Shown here in pieces: positions 18,396 to 28,300 of a stretch of DNA of 64,000 nt; within the stretch, counting starts at the first letter, position 1, and the number at the start of each line of letters is the position of its first letter. The position numbers and the translations under genes were made by a program. The stretch spans positions 1,354,922-1,418,921 of the forward strand of contig NZ_LN889782.1 in assembly GCF_900009145.1 (NCBI RefSeq), read 5' to 3'. The notes beneath the pieces are model-generated. The model searched no databases and was not told the origin of the DNA. It worked only from the letters and a program-made list of their open reading frames with translations. This DNA comes from Planktothrix tepida PCC 9214 (lineage in GTDB: Bacteria; Cyanobacteriota; Cyanobacteriia; Cyanobacteriales; Microcoleaceae).

Positions 18396-18423
18396 GGGAA
18401 CAGGGAACGGGGAACAGGGAACA
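18396..18423. repeat. (GGGAACA)4 heptanucleotide repeat
   Basis: Four tandem copies, the second with a final G. Located between the CNB gene (start 18360) and the transporter-like gene (end 18478), inside the probable operon. Confidence 0.85.
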
Positions 18424-18477
18424 GGGGGGAAATCTTAACTTCTGTAGTCTGTACTCTGCACTCCATAATTCTTATCA

Positions 18478-21400
18478 CTACTTCACTCCAAGCTGCACCA
18501 TAAATTCCTCAACTTGGGCTGCGACTAAACGATCGGGATCGTTTTGTAGCATTGGCAATAATTCTATCAAAGCCCGTTGAGAGGCAATCTTTAGATATGC
18601 TAAGACCGCTTCTCGGACAAACCCGGTGGGATGGCGCAAGGACATCAAAGTTTGTTCCGCCGTTAAGCTCCAGCGAGCGCTTCTAGCCAGATGGAAACAA
18701 CAAGCTAAGGCCCAGTCCGATAGAAAATGACGGTATTCTAATAAACGGCGGAGGCGATCGCTAGGTTTGAGCGGTTGATAACTGACCAAATCCGATAAAT
18801 TCTCCAATTTCTCGAATTTAGAGTGCTGATCCAGAACGCTAATTAAAGCGCGCTTATGAACAATATCAACGACATTATCCAGGATTTCTAAACCCCGCGC
18901 CACATTAGAAGAAGAATTAGACTGAATATTAAAAGAAGCCGCTTGAATAGAGCTATGAGGATACAAAAACTTCATCAGCAAAAAGCAGCGATCCACCGCA
19001 TCAACTTCTAATCCTTCTAAAGCTCGTTTTAACAACTGTTGAGGAGATTGCAGATTGGGGACACCCGGATCAAACGGATCAAACGTATCGGAATCTTCTG
19101 AGTCCGACAGCACCGGTTTTTCTAAGGACAAATCCAGCAAAGCGGCATAAATTTGACCAATAAACATTAACTCCTGCTCAATTAAAACTTCTACCCCCGT
19201 TCGTCCCACCCGATCTAACACCCCTTCAATTCCAGCATCTTGAGGAATTTTAAGTAAAATTTTCAAGATATTGCGCCGGGTGGTTCCCCAGGAAATCATC
19301 AACTCACTGATCAAGGTATCAAGGGCTTCTGTGGTGGCAATTTCACCCAAAGCTGTCCAAGCCTGTAACCGCACTAAATCCGGTTTATAGATATCACTGG
19401 CTTGCTGCATTAATAGAGGAATTGCTTCATTCCCCAATCTTACGAGAGCTTGTAAGGCCGTATCCCGTGTAGAACGATAGGACAGTGCCTTCATTAACGA
19501 GGGATAGTATTCTTCTAAATGGGTTGAAGCAATAACATCCAACAACGCACAACGCACCCGCAAAGATTCATCCTGTAATAAATCATTGAGATAGAGGCGG
19601 AGTCCTTGTAAATAATCCGCTTCTCCCAGGGCACGAACCCCCATCACCCGTTCCCGTTCAAGGCTAGAAGTGATCATGCGCCGGATGGTATTGGTAGCGG
19701 CGGCTTTTTGTTCGCGATCGCCTCGACGTAAAATTAAGGCGGCGGCGGTTCCCCGAACAACCGGATCAACTTTATTTTGGAGATAGGGACGCAACTGTTC
19801 AATATCGGGGCTAGTTTCCGTTAACCACAGATATCGTAACGCCAGAGCGAGAACCTCTGGGGGAAGATTGCTTTGGGTAAAGGCTCGAATATCTTCCAAA
19901 TAGGCCGGATTTGGATGATTGAGCATAATTTCCAAGCTCTGACGCTGGAGGCTAGGGGAAAGGCTACCCAGGAGGGGAACCAAAGTTTCCCCAACGTTTT
20001 TCGCATCCAGTTGGCTCAGGAGTTCAATACAAGATCGTTTATCCGCGTCTTCTCCAGGTTTTTTCAAGGTTTCAACGACATTGCGCTTGAGTTGGGGCAT
20101 ATCGATGTCTGAGACACTCAGCCGTCCCCGTTCCGCACTGCGAACCAGTAAACTGACATATTGGGCTCGAATCAACCAAACGACAAACAACCAAACCAAA
20201 GCCATTAGGATGATCAAACCCACGAACACTAATCCCTGTTCACTGTGTAACTGGGTTTCGCTAGAGTTGGGTAAAATGATACTGGTGAGCCAAAGGGTGA
20301 TTAAAATCAGTACCCCCGTCACCCCCGTTGACATGGGTTCAAATACCCCGTTCACCATGGATTGAATATCGCTGCGAACGTGATCCGGTAGGGGTTGAAA
20401 TAAAACGGCTCCGGTGGTTTCAATTAAGGTGTAATGGAATAGTTCATCTAAAAACCGCAGGATCACAAATCCTACAAACACAGAAAATAGTCCAGTGATC
20501 CCACCAATGAAGGAAAATGTTCCTAAAATAATCACCCCAACGGGTAAAACAATTGCCGTGACAAATACCCCCGTGCGTTCGACCAAACGGCTAGAACCGA
20601 ACCATTGAGTTAAGACTTGAGAAACACTTAAAATCCCTTCAAAAATTCCCAGGAAGCTAACAATGCCACTGGCTCCGGTTGTATCATTTTGAAATTCCAA
20701 CTGACTAAAAAATTGGAAATCCACTAAAACATATAACGCTTCTGCCAGAACAAAAAAGGAGACTAAAGGAATCACATACCCTAATACGGGGCCTTTGAGG
20801 TTGCGAGTGCTAAATTCTTGTTCTTCGTCGTCCGGTGTCCAGCGTGTGGAATCAGGGAACGATTGACCATAGCGTTGAGACAGATAAAATAAAATTCCGG
20901 CGGCTAGGAGTACCATCACACCGGAAACCAAGGTAACATTATTCAATCCAACGACTCTTAATAGCACGGGCAGGGAAAATCCACTAATCACCCCAGCCAC
21001 TAAAAATCCGCTACTAATAATCGGATAGGTGCGTTTAATTTCTCGAATATTAAACAGTTGGTTAGCGGTGATGGAATTATTTAAGTCGTTGAGAACATAA
21101 GACGCTTCCACCCATAACCACATTAAAAATAGGGTAATAAATTGAACGCTTAACCCTAATATTTTAACCTCGGATAATCCAATTCCCCAACGAAATAAAA
21201 ACAAAGGAATTGCCATCATCACAAAGATAATCACAATTGCCCGACGCAGGGGAAATACTTTTTGTAGCGACGAATAGATAAAGCCTAGCCCTGAACCCAT
21301 TCCCGCACTGGCGATATAGATCCAAGGCAATTTATCGGCACCGTATTCATCCAGAAATAAACCTACGGTACTGAGTTCTAACCAAATTAACCCGACTGAT

Positions 21401-21516
21401 GCCAAGGTATACACTAAAAACATCAGTAGGGTTCTTTCTACTTCTTCCTGACGGAGATTCAGTCCCCGCAGCACCCCTTGTCCCACCAGAGCGGAACTAC
21501 TCACTGGCTTGTCCAT
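18478..21516 (-). CDS. Npt/ATP-ADP-translocase-like membrane protein with HEAT repeats
   Basis: 1012 residues in two halves. Residues about 25-450 carry some 12 membrane helices in an MFS-like arrangement resembling the Npt1/Npt2 nucleotide transporter group (start RQEEVERTLLMFLVYTLAS; internal loop NQLFNIREIKRTYPIISSG, which resembles that group). Residues about 470-1010 are HEAT-type alpha repeats (VRGTAAALILRRGD, RVMGVRALGEA, VRCALLDVIAS, DTALQALVRLGNEAIPLL). Substrate is unknown. True nucleotide exchange is typical of intracellular parasites, so in a free-living cyanobacterium another role is likely. It is the first gene of a row with the CNB protein and the bestrophin. Confidence 0.75.
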   Translation of the reverse strand: MDKPVSSSALVGQGVLRGLNLRQEEVERTLLMFLVYTLASVGLIWLELSTVGLFLDEYGADKLPWIYIASAGMGSGLGFIYSSLQKVFPLRRAIVIIFVMMAIPLFLFRWGIGLSEVKILGLSVQFITLFLMWLWVEASYVLNDLNNSITANQLFNIREIKRTYPIISSGFLVAGVISGFSLPVLLRVVGLNNVTLVSGVMVLLAAGILFYLSQRYGQSFPDSTRWTPDDEEQEFSTRNLKGPVLGYVIPLVSFFVLAEALYVLVDFQFFSQLEFQNDTTGASGIVSFLGIFEGILSVSQVLTQWFGSSRLVERTGVFVTAIVLPVGVIILGTFSFIGGITGLFSVFVGFVILRFLDELFHYTLIETTGAVLFQPLPDHVRSDIQSMVNGVFEPMSTGVTGVLILITLWLTSIILPNSSETQLHSEQGLVFVGLIILMALVWLFVVWLIRAQYVSLLVRSAERGRLSVSDIDMPQLKRNVVETLKKPGEDADKRSCIELLSQLDAKNVGETLVPLLGSLSPSLQRQSLEIMLNHPNPAYLEDIRAFTQSNLPPEVLALALRYLWLTETSPDIEQLRPYLQNKVDPVVRGTAAALILRRGDREQKAAATNTIRRMITSSLERERVMGVRALGEADYLQGLRLYLNDLLQDESLRVRCALLDVIASTHLEEYYPSLMKALSYRSTRDTALQALVRLGNEAIPLLMQQASDIYKPDLVRLQAWTALGEIATTEALDTLISELMISWGTTRRNILKILLKIPQDAGIEGVLDRVGRTGVEVLIEQELMFIGQIYAALLDLSLEKPVLSDSEDSDTFDPFDPGVPNLQSPQQLLKRALEGLEVDAVDRCFLLMKFLYPHSSIQAASFNIQSNSSSNVARGLEILDNVVDIVHKRALISVLDQHSKFEKLENLSDLVSYQPLKPSDRLRRLLEYRHFLSDWALACCFHLARSARWSLTAEQTLMSLRHPTGFVREAVLAYLKIASQRALIELLPMLQNDPDRLVAAQVEEFMVQLGVK

Positions 21517-21629
21517 GCGATGCCCAAACCCCTTTGTGTGATTATCGGAAGTCTAAAATTAGAGTTTAACCGATTTGTTGCGACTATCGGGTGTGAGTTG
21601 ACCCTTGATGATTGAGCGTTAATTGTTGA

Positions 21630-21660
21630 CCGTTGACCATTGGCGGTTAACCGTCAACGG
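21630..21660. repeat. Hairpin downstream of infC
   Basis: CCGTTGAC (21630-21637) pairs with GTCAACGG (21653-21660); the loop contains the palindrome GGTTAACC (21645-21652). It lies just past the infC stop. It may shape the end of the infC transcript, but without a T-run it is not a standard terminator. Confidence 0.5.
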
Positions 21661-21675
21661 CCAACACAATCACGT

Positions 21676-22209
21676 TTACTTTTTAGGCGAGAGCAACATC
21701 ATCATGCTGCGTCCTTCTTGTTTGGGTTCTTGTTGCACCTCAGCCAATTCTTGTAAATCAACAGCCATACGGTCGAGGAGTTCTTTAGCGAGGTGACTGT
21801 GTTGAATTTCTCGACCCCGGAACATAATTGTGGCTTTGACTTTATCTCCTGATTGCAGGAAGCGTTTGGCTTGATTGACGCGCACTTTGTAATCGTGATC
21901 GTCAATAATGTAGCGCATCTTGACTTCCTTAACGTCAATGGTGTGTTGTTTTTTCTTGGCTTCTCGAACTTTCTTTTCCTGTTCGTACTTATACTTGCCA
22001 TAGTCCATAATGCGACAGACGGGGGGGTCGGCTTTGTCGCTGACTAATACCAAGTCGAGTTCTTTTTCCTCCGCTACCCGCAAGGCTTCACGCGGTGTGA
22101 TAATCCCCAGTTGAGAGCCATCTGCATCGATGACCCGGATTTTGGGAAACCGGATATTTTCATTGATTGGAGGCAAATTGCGATTGATTTTTTTATCGGT
22201 CACAGGCAT
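21676..22209 (-). CDS. infC: Translation initiation factor IF-3
   Basis: 177 residues. IF-3 binds the 30S subunit and proofreads start-codon choice. The N domain ([21 protein letters not shown]) and the C domain ([26 protein letters not shown], cited by its core VKEVKMR and [33 protein letters not shown] end) match the family fully. ATG 22209 gives [10 protein letters not shown], the usual cyanobacterial start; a TTG at 22224 is rejected. There is no strong ribosome binding site. The partner genes rpmI and rplT are not adjacent. Confidence 0.97.
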   Translation of the reverse strand: MPVTDKKINRNLPPINENIRFPKIRVIDADGSQLGIITPREALRVAEEKELDLVLVSDKADPPVCRIMDYGKYKYEQEKKVREAKKKQHTIDVKEVKMRYIIDDHDYKVRVNQAKRFLQSGDKVKATIMFRGREIQHSHLAKELLDRMAVDLQELAEVQQEPKQEGRSMMMLLSPKK

Positions 22210-22352
22210 TAAAGAAGTTTGCAAGCGATTTATAGGATGGTGAGATAGATCTACAATTTCTTATTGTACTCACTCCCATCGATATTTTGTCCTTAATTTA
22301 ACCTAAATTCCAGAAACGTTAAGATTAGAAATTGTAAAGTTATATTTTGATC

Positions 22353-22358
22353 GGAGGA
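22353..22358 (+). promoter_or_regulatory. Ribosome binding site GGAGGA for the alpha/beta hydrolase
   Basis: GGAGGA lies 3 bases (5 from the GGAG core) before the TTG at 22362. It is inside the longer frame that starts with TTG 22347, so it argues for 22362 as the start. Confidence 0.55.
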
Positions 22359-22361
22359 CAT

Positions 22362-23288
22362 TTGGTTACTTCCACAAGCTGGCAAAACCAAGTTGGGTGT
22401 CAACGAAACTGGATTTGGCGAGGTTGGCGCATTCGCTATGCTTATAATCGCCCTCGTTTGTCCCCTTCCTCCATTCCCCGTTACCCGATGATTTTTTTAC
22501 ATGGGTTTGGGGCCTCTATTGGACATTGGCGATACAATTTAACGGAATTGAGTCAAAGCAATACGGTTTATGCTTTAGATTTATTAGGGTTTGGAGGCTC
22601 TGAAAAAGCGATCGCTCCCTACACGGCTCAGTTATGGGTTGAGCAAGTTTATGATTTTTGGCAAACGTTTATTGGAGAACCTGTGATTTTAGTGGGAAAT
22701 TCCATCGGTTCTTTGATTAGTTTAATGGTGGCTTCTCAATATCCTGAATTAGCAAAAGGATTAGTTTTAATTAGTCTTCCTGACCCTGGATTACAGTTAG
22801 AAATGTTACCGCCCTGGGCAATTCCTGTGGTGGAAACGGTACAAAATATTGTGGCTTCTCCTCCAGTTTTAAGATTATTCTTTTCTCTTGCCCGTCGTCC
22901 GAGTTTTATTCGTCGTTGGGTAAAATTAGCTTATGAGAATCCCAATGCGATTACTGATGAATTGGTTGAAATTTTAGTAACTCCTGCCCTGGAACGGGGT
23001 GCAGCACGGGCGTTTTGTTCTGTTTTTAAAACAATGGGCAGCCCTCGCTTAGGGCCTGCGGTTAAAACTTTATTCCCTCAATTAAATGCGCCTATTTTGT
23101 TGCTTTGGGGTTTACAAGATCGATTAATTCCCATTCAATTTGCCAACCCTCGTCAATATTTACAATATCACTCGAATTTAAAATTAGTTGAGTTGGAAAA
23201 TGCTGGACATTGCCCTCATGATGAATGCCCGGAACGGGTGAATGCTGAAATTTTAACTTGGCTGAAGGAAAGCTTTGATTGGGGTTAA
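22362..23288 (+). CDS. Alpha/beta-fold hydrolase
   Basis: 308 residues. The N-terminal segment NQVGCQRNWIWRGWRIRYAY is typical of a cyanobacterial group of alpha/beta hydrolases. Motifs: oxyanion region FLHGFGASIGHWR, nucleophile elbow LVGNSIGSL with the catalytic Ser, acid in LLWGLQDRLIP, and catalytic His in ENAGHCPHDECPE. The substrate is unknown; related plant and cyanobacterial proteins act on pigments or esters. A TTG start at 22362 is chosen because of the GGAGGA just before it; TTG 22347 is possible and no ATG is near. Divergent from infC. Confidence 0.88.
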   Translation: MVTSTSWQNQVGCQRNWIWRGWRIRYAYNRPRLSPSSIPRYPMIFLHGFGASIGHWRYNLTELSQSNTVYALDLLGFGGSEKAIAPYTAQLWVEQVYDFWQTFIGEPVILVGNSIGSLISLMVASQYPELAKGLVLISLPDPGLQLEMLPPWAIPVVETVQNIVASPPVLRLFFSLARRPSFIRRWVKLAYENPNAITDELVEILVTPALERGAARAFCSVFKTMGSPRLGPAVKTLFPQLNAPILLLWGLQDRLIPIQFANPRQYLQYHSNLKLVELENAGHCPHDECPERVNAEILTWLKESFDWG

Positions 23289-23435
23289 GGGTTGATGTTT
23301 TTATGTTGAATATTAAATCAAGCGTACCCCCATGTCAGCCCTAACAAAATTGTCTCATTCCAGGCGGCGTTTGTCAAGTTCGTCAGTTACCTTCTGAATT
23401 GATAGAATCTATAGCAAACAGATTTGACAAAAATC

Positions 23436-24290
23436 ATGAGATTTATCAACCCCAAAACGGACTACGCTTTTAAAAAAATATTTGGTTCTACCGAAAGCAA
23501 AGACATTTTGATTAGCTTTCTCAATGCCTTGGTTTATGAAGGTAATTCTACCATTGAAGACTTAGAAATTATCAATCCGAACTTACCGCCTAAAATCGCC
23601 GGTTTTAAAGATACCTATCTCGATGTTAAAGCCAAACTGAATAACGGCACACTTGTCCTTATTGAAATGCAGGTTTTAAACGTGCAATCTTTTGGCAAAA
23701 GGGTTTTGTTTAATGCGGCGAAAACCTATTCTTTTCAATTGCAAGCTGGAGAAGGGTATCGAATGCTTAAACCCGTTATTGCTTTAACAATTACTGATTT
23801 TGAAATGTTCCCAGATCAGGAGCAAATGATTTCTCGTTTTGTTTATCGAGAAAAATCTGAAGGTTGGTACTATCATGATAATGATATTGAGTTATTATTC
23901 GTTGAGTTACCTAAGTTTACCAAAGAACTCGACCAGCTTGAAACCATTACCGATAAATGGATTTACTTTATCAAATTTGCGCGATCGCTGACATCTATTC
24001 CTGAAAATATGGAGGATATTCCTGAACTACACCGAGCTTTTGAAATTGCTAATCAAGCCGACTTAACGGCTGAGGAGTTAGAAGATTTAGAACGTCGGGA
24101 AATGTTTATTTATGATCAGCAAGGAGCGATCACCCTGGGACGTGAACAGGGACGCGAGGAGGGACGCGAGGAGGGACGCGAGGAGGAAAAGCGTGACATT
24201 GCTCGAAACCTACTGGATCGACTGAGTGATGAAGCGATCGCTCAAGTCACAGGATTAAGTCTAAAAACCGTTCAAGAGTTGCGCTCTTAA
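23436..24290 (+). CDS. Rpn-family PD-(D/E)XK nuclease (putative transposase)
   Basis: 284 residues of the Rpn / PDDEXK_2 family (recombination-promoting nuclease). The start INPKTDYAFKKIFG and the following ESKDILISFLNALV are diagnostic. The active-site pattern is Asp63 (YLDVKA) and Glu77-x-Gln79 (LIEMQ), the ExQ variant usual here. The C-terminus has a charged tandem tract (REQGREEGREEGREEE) and ends with AIAQVTGLSLKTVQELRS, a short HTH-like tail common in this family. TTG 23424 is rejected for ATG 23436. Rpn genes are abundant and variable in cyanobacterial genomes, so horizontal spread is likely. Confidence 0.9.
   Translation: MRFINPKTDYAFKKIFGSTESKDILISFLNALVYEGNSTIEDLEIINPNLPPKIAGFKDTYLDVKAKLNNGTLVLIEMQVLNVQSFGKRVLFNAAKTYSFQLQAGEGYRMLKPVIALTITDFEMFPDQEQMISRFVYREKSEGWYYHDNDIELLFVELPKFTKELDQLETITDKWIYFIKFARSLTSIPENMEDIPELHRAFEIANQADLTAEELEDLERREMFIYDQQGAITLGREQGREEGREEGREEEKRDIARNLLDRLSDEAIAQVTGLSLKTVQELRS
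24137..24184. repeat. 12-bp in-frame tandem repeat in the Rpn gene
   Basis: Three perfect copies of GGGACGCGAGGA (24149-24184) preceded by one diverged copy (24137-24148). They encode the repeating Gly-Arg-Glu-Glu tract. Copy-number changes keep the frame. Confidence 0.85.
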
Positions 24291-24306
24291 AGTGAGTCCT
24301 AATTAA

Positions 24307-24876
24307 CTATTGAGGAAAAGCAATATTTAAGAAAGGAAACTGTGCTTTGATATTCCAGTTTTGTCCGTTATGAATTAATAAAGTTAACTCAGAGATGGTA
24401 AAGTCAAAATAAATCGAACGTTGGGCAAATTCTAGCCATGCGGTTTTAAATGCTGTTCGAGTTAAATCTTTAAATGCTACGGTGACATGGGGAGAAAACA
24501 AACGTTTTTTCGAGACTTCATGAACAATATTAAGCTGTTGTTCTAAGTCATCCATTAACTGTTGATGAATCTTGATTAATTCAGGGGTTTTAATTACATC
24601 CACATAAATAACACGGGGTGGAAAGGCATTAAACCCCGATAAGGTGATCGAAATCGAAGACTGTTTGAGCGCAAATTCACTTAACCGTTGTTCTAAAGTT
24701 TGTAGGTCTTCTATTAACCATTTAAACGGAGGTTGTAAGGTTATATGAGGTGGGGATTTTAACGCATGGTGGCTATTATAGGTTTGGGCAAAATAGTGTT
24801 TAATTTCTGTAATTTGATTTTGAATTTCTTGCGGAGGAAGTAAGGCAATAAAAAAGAGTCGTTCTGATGGTTTCAT
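24307..24876 (-). CDS. 2H phosphoesterase (2'-5' RNA ligase / ThpR-like)
   Basis: 189 residues. Two HxT motifs define the 2H superfamily: PPHITLQ (about residue 43) and SPHVTVAF (about residue 129). The length matches bacterial RNA 2',3'-cyclic phosphodiesterase (ThpR). The opening RLFFIALLPP also fits. The enzyme opens 2',3'-cyclic phosphates on RNA, or hydrolyses related nucleotides. Downstream of the CcbP-like gene (49 bases), on the same strand as cyaC, with a degenerate GGGAACA pair in the gap. Confidence 0.88.
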   Translation of the reverse strand: MKPSERLFFIALLPPQEIQNQITEIKHYFAQTYNSHHALKSPPHITLQPPFKWLIEDLQTLEQRLSEFALKQSSISITLSGFNAFPPRVIYVDVIKTPELIKIHQQLMDDLEQQLNIVHEVSKKRLFSPHVTVAFKDLTRTAFKTAWLEFAQRSIYFDFTISELTLLIHNGQNWNIKAQFPFLNIAFPQ

Positions 24877-24893
24877 AAAATTAATCTATAGCA

Positions 24894-24907
24894 GGGAACT
24901 GGGAACA
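24894..24907. repeat. Degenerate GGGAACW heptamer pair
   Basis: GGGAACT followed by GGGAACA and a further GGG. It is a short member of the same heptamer family seen at 10060, 18396, 53601 and 61124. Confidence 0.6.
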
Positions 24908-24925
24908 GGGAGGACAAGAATTAAC

Positions 24926-25306
24926 TTAAAAGTGATAACCTTGCTCTATCCAATATTGCCAATCTCCCAAAGCTTGTTGATTTTTTTCATCGGGGTCTAT
25001 GGCTTCTATATCTGACAGTCGGACGGTATGAACATTATCTTCATTGTTACCCACATCAACAACTTCTACATACATATCACTTAAACATTCATCTTCTGAT
25101 GCCATTCCTAACACCTTAACTTCTTTCTCTTGAATTTTTCCCGTTTTCCTAACTTTTCTGCTCCATTTCCCAGCAAACGGAAAATTTATATTATCATTGA
25201 GGTAGTAGTACCAACCCATGGCAACTTCTTGTTCATCGTAAGCATCCACAATGATTTCGTAGGTAATGCGCTCTTCTCTGCTTTCATCCTTTTCAATACT
25301 AACCAT
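24926..25306 (-). CDS. CcbP-like calcium-binding protein
   Basis: 126-residue acidic protein. The segment EIIVDAYDEQEVAMGWYYYL and the later DWQYWIEQGYHF end match the cyanobacterial calcium-binding protein family of CcbP, which in Anabaena binds Ca2+ and influences heterocyst formation. Identification is from the pattern. Acidic side chains in the loops (EDECLSDMYVEV, DIEAIDPDE) could hold calcium. A GTG directly upstream (25309) is possible, but the ATG at 25306 is preferred. It starts 36 bases after the cyaC stop on the same strand, so it is likely cotranscribed with the adenylate cyclase. This is one of the more suggestive pairings in the window. Confidence 0.75.
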   Translation of the reverse strand: MVSIEKDESREERITYEIIVDAYDEQEVAMGWYYYLNDNINFPFAGKWSRKVRKTGKIQEKEVKVLGMASEDECLSDMYVEVVDVGNNEDNVHTVRLSDIEAIDPDEKNQQALGDWQYWIEQGYHF

Positions 25307-25342
25307 CACTTGAATTCCAACTTTTAATAACGTAAGAAAGCC

Positions 25343-28300
25343 CTAGATTTGGGGAGTAATCATAACCGTTAATACTTTGTCGCCAATGCCTTTTAACTTA
25401 TGGAATTCTTCGATAAGAATATCCTGGGAAGGGAGATAATCAGCCACCTCTTTAGACACTAAAATACTATTGGGATGGGCAACTTCCTGTAATCTTGCAG
25501 CCATATTCACCGCAGGGCCAATAGCGGTATAATCAGAACGTTCTGGAGATCCGAACATCCCAACAACGGCTGTCCCGATATGAATTCCACAGCGAAAACG
25601 CACGGCTTCAACGCCATTTTCACCGAAAATACCCTGTTCTCGCCAGCGTTGATTGAGTTTATCAAGGGATTGTAACATCTGTCGTGCCGAATTCACCGCC
25701 TGTTCAACCTGTTTTTCGGGGGGTAACTCCTCCGGGGCGCCATAGAGTGCCATGACCGCATCCCCAACAAACTTATCCACTGTACCGCCATTGGCAAAAA
25801 TTACCCGTGTCATTTCAGCTAAATACTCATTCAAAACCACCGCAATGCCTTGAGATTGTAACTGATTTGACATTTGGGTAAATCCGACAATATCACTAAA
25901 TAGAATAGTAATTAATCGAGGTTCGGGACTCAAATCCAAGGCTAATTGGCCCGTTGCCGCTTTTTTCACCATGGTTTCCGGTAAAAAGCGTTTCAAAACA
26001 GACTCCGTTAAATACCGATTTAACTCAGCAACTCGCCGTTCATTCTCTTTTAACGATTGTAAATTCTTCACTTCTGCTAACAATTCTCGATCATTAAAGG
26101 GTTTGGATAGGTAGGCATCAGCCCCCCGTTCAACGCCTTCTAAGCGGGTATCTTCATCGGCTTTAGCCGTTAATAAAATCATCGGAGTCCCCTTCAATTC
26201 AGCGTTTTCTCGAATTAAGCGAATTAAATCCAACCCCGATACTAACGGCATCATTAAATCAGTAATAATCACTTCTGGATGATATTTTTGAGCCATTTCA
26301 AACCCTTCATGACCATTACAAGCCACAACAACATTGTATCCCGACTGGCGGAGAATTTTTGAGACATAGCGCCGTAAATCTGGGTTATCATCCACGACTA
26401 AAACTAAATTTGTGGAGGTGCTATTGTCCCCTAAAGCTATTATTTCTTCAGGAGTTTCTGACCCATCAGTATTGTCTTCATCACTAATATCAACATCAAT
26501 ATCTGCAAATTCCACCGAGGCGCGACTTGAATTTAATTCCGCCGGAATTTCTAATACTTGTTCTCCGGGTAAATGGGAGGTTCCTAATGGTAACCAAACG
26601 GTAAAAGTTGTGCCTTTTCCATAAACCGACTCCACAGAAATTTGTCCTTTGTGAAGTTCCACTAATTCTTTCACTAAAGCTAATCCTAAACCCGATCCTT
26701 CATAGGAACGATTCGCCGAGCCTTCCGCTTGACGAAATCGTTCAAATAAATAGGGAATTTGTTCCGGTTTAATTCCAATTCCAGTGTCTTGAACTTGCAG
26801 ACGACAATGATCCCCCAAAGGTTCAACCCTCAACGTAATCGTGCCTCCGCCGGGGGTAAACTTCATGGCATTCGAGAGTAAATTATAGAGAACTTTATCA
26901 AATCGTTCTAAATCTAAATATAACAACGGACAGGAGTGTAAATCCGTTTTTAAGTAGATTTCTTTCTTCTGACAATAAGGTTGAAACGACTCAACGGTAC
27001 TATGACAAAAGGCAATCAAATCACAGGGACGGAAACTCGGCTGCATTCGTCCGGCATCAAACCGTTGTAAATCTAATAATTGATTGACTAACCGTAACAA
27101 ACGTCGAGAATTTCTCAGGGCAATTTTAGCTTGTTCTTGGGGTAAATCTTGCTGTTGATTAATCGCAGATTCTAACGGCCCAATCATTAACGTTAAGGGA
27201 GTCCGAAACTCATGGGAAATATTTTGAAAAAATTCCGTTTTAATCCGATCAGCTTCTAACAATCGTTCCGCTTGTTGTCGAGTTTTTTGATATAAACGGG
27301 CTTGTTGCACCGCTAAAGCCGCTTGTACCGCCACCACTTCCACTAAATTAATTTCTGAATCATGCCATTTGCGGGTACGATTATTTTGTCGTAGGGAAAT
27401 ACTGCCAATAATCTGACCATCCGAGAGTAAAGGCATCACCATTAAAGCTTTAGAAGCCGAACGCAGAGGTAATTCAGCAATATGAGATTCCGGCTGTAAA
27501 TCTAAGTCTTGAATCACAACCGGTTGTCGGGTGCGTAATAGTTGTTGTAAGACCGGATTTCCCCGAATGGGAACTAAAGACTGCGGCAACATTTCCAAAG
27601 GTTGCTGGGGGTGAAGGTCAGCATCGACAGTAGCCATAGGAGACTCAGACGACCATTCTTCGCTCACTAAAGAAGCTTGTCGAGCCGCATCATACAATCC
27701 CACACACTGAACATATTCATCATCTCTTGTCCACAACGATAAGGCACAGCCATCAACTTGTAACGCTTCTCCCAATTGTTGGGTAATGGCGGCAAAAATC
27801 GTGCGGGGATCAAGACTAGACCGAATGGCGGATGTAATCGTATTGACTAACGCTTCTCGTTTAGCCAGTTCTCGGACTTGTTCATAGGCGCGAGCTTGAG
27901 ATAATGCTAACGCGGCTTGATCTGCGACGGTAATCACTAACTGCACTTCATGATCCTGCCAAATATGAGGTTCTTGGCAGTGATGCAACCCTAAAACAGC
28001 CATTAAGTCCAGTTTGTAAAATAGGGGGACGACTAAACTAGAGCGAATTTGAGTTTGACTGTAAGCTTGTTGACGTTCGATCACCGAGACGACCCGTTCA
28101 TCGGTTTCTGCTTCTTGGATAACTTCCACATCAGTCGTTTCCCACACTAATAATTGCAAGAGATCCGTTGAGGGCTTTTGATGATCCGAGGTGTCCAAAA
28201 GTTCTCCCCGTCCTGACTGATACATAAACCATTCATCCACCATTTGCCCATCTTGAAACGGTCGCAAAAGGCAATAACGAGCTTCAAACATTTGACCCAC

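Noticed and set aside
26412-26624. Open frame on the plus strand inside cyaC
   Set aside because: Antisense shadow of a clear coding region, no ribosome binding site and no protein-like pattern.
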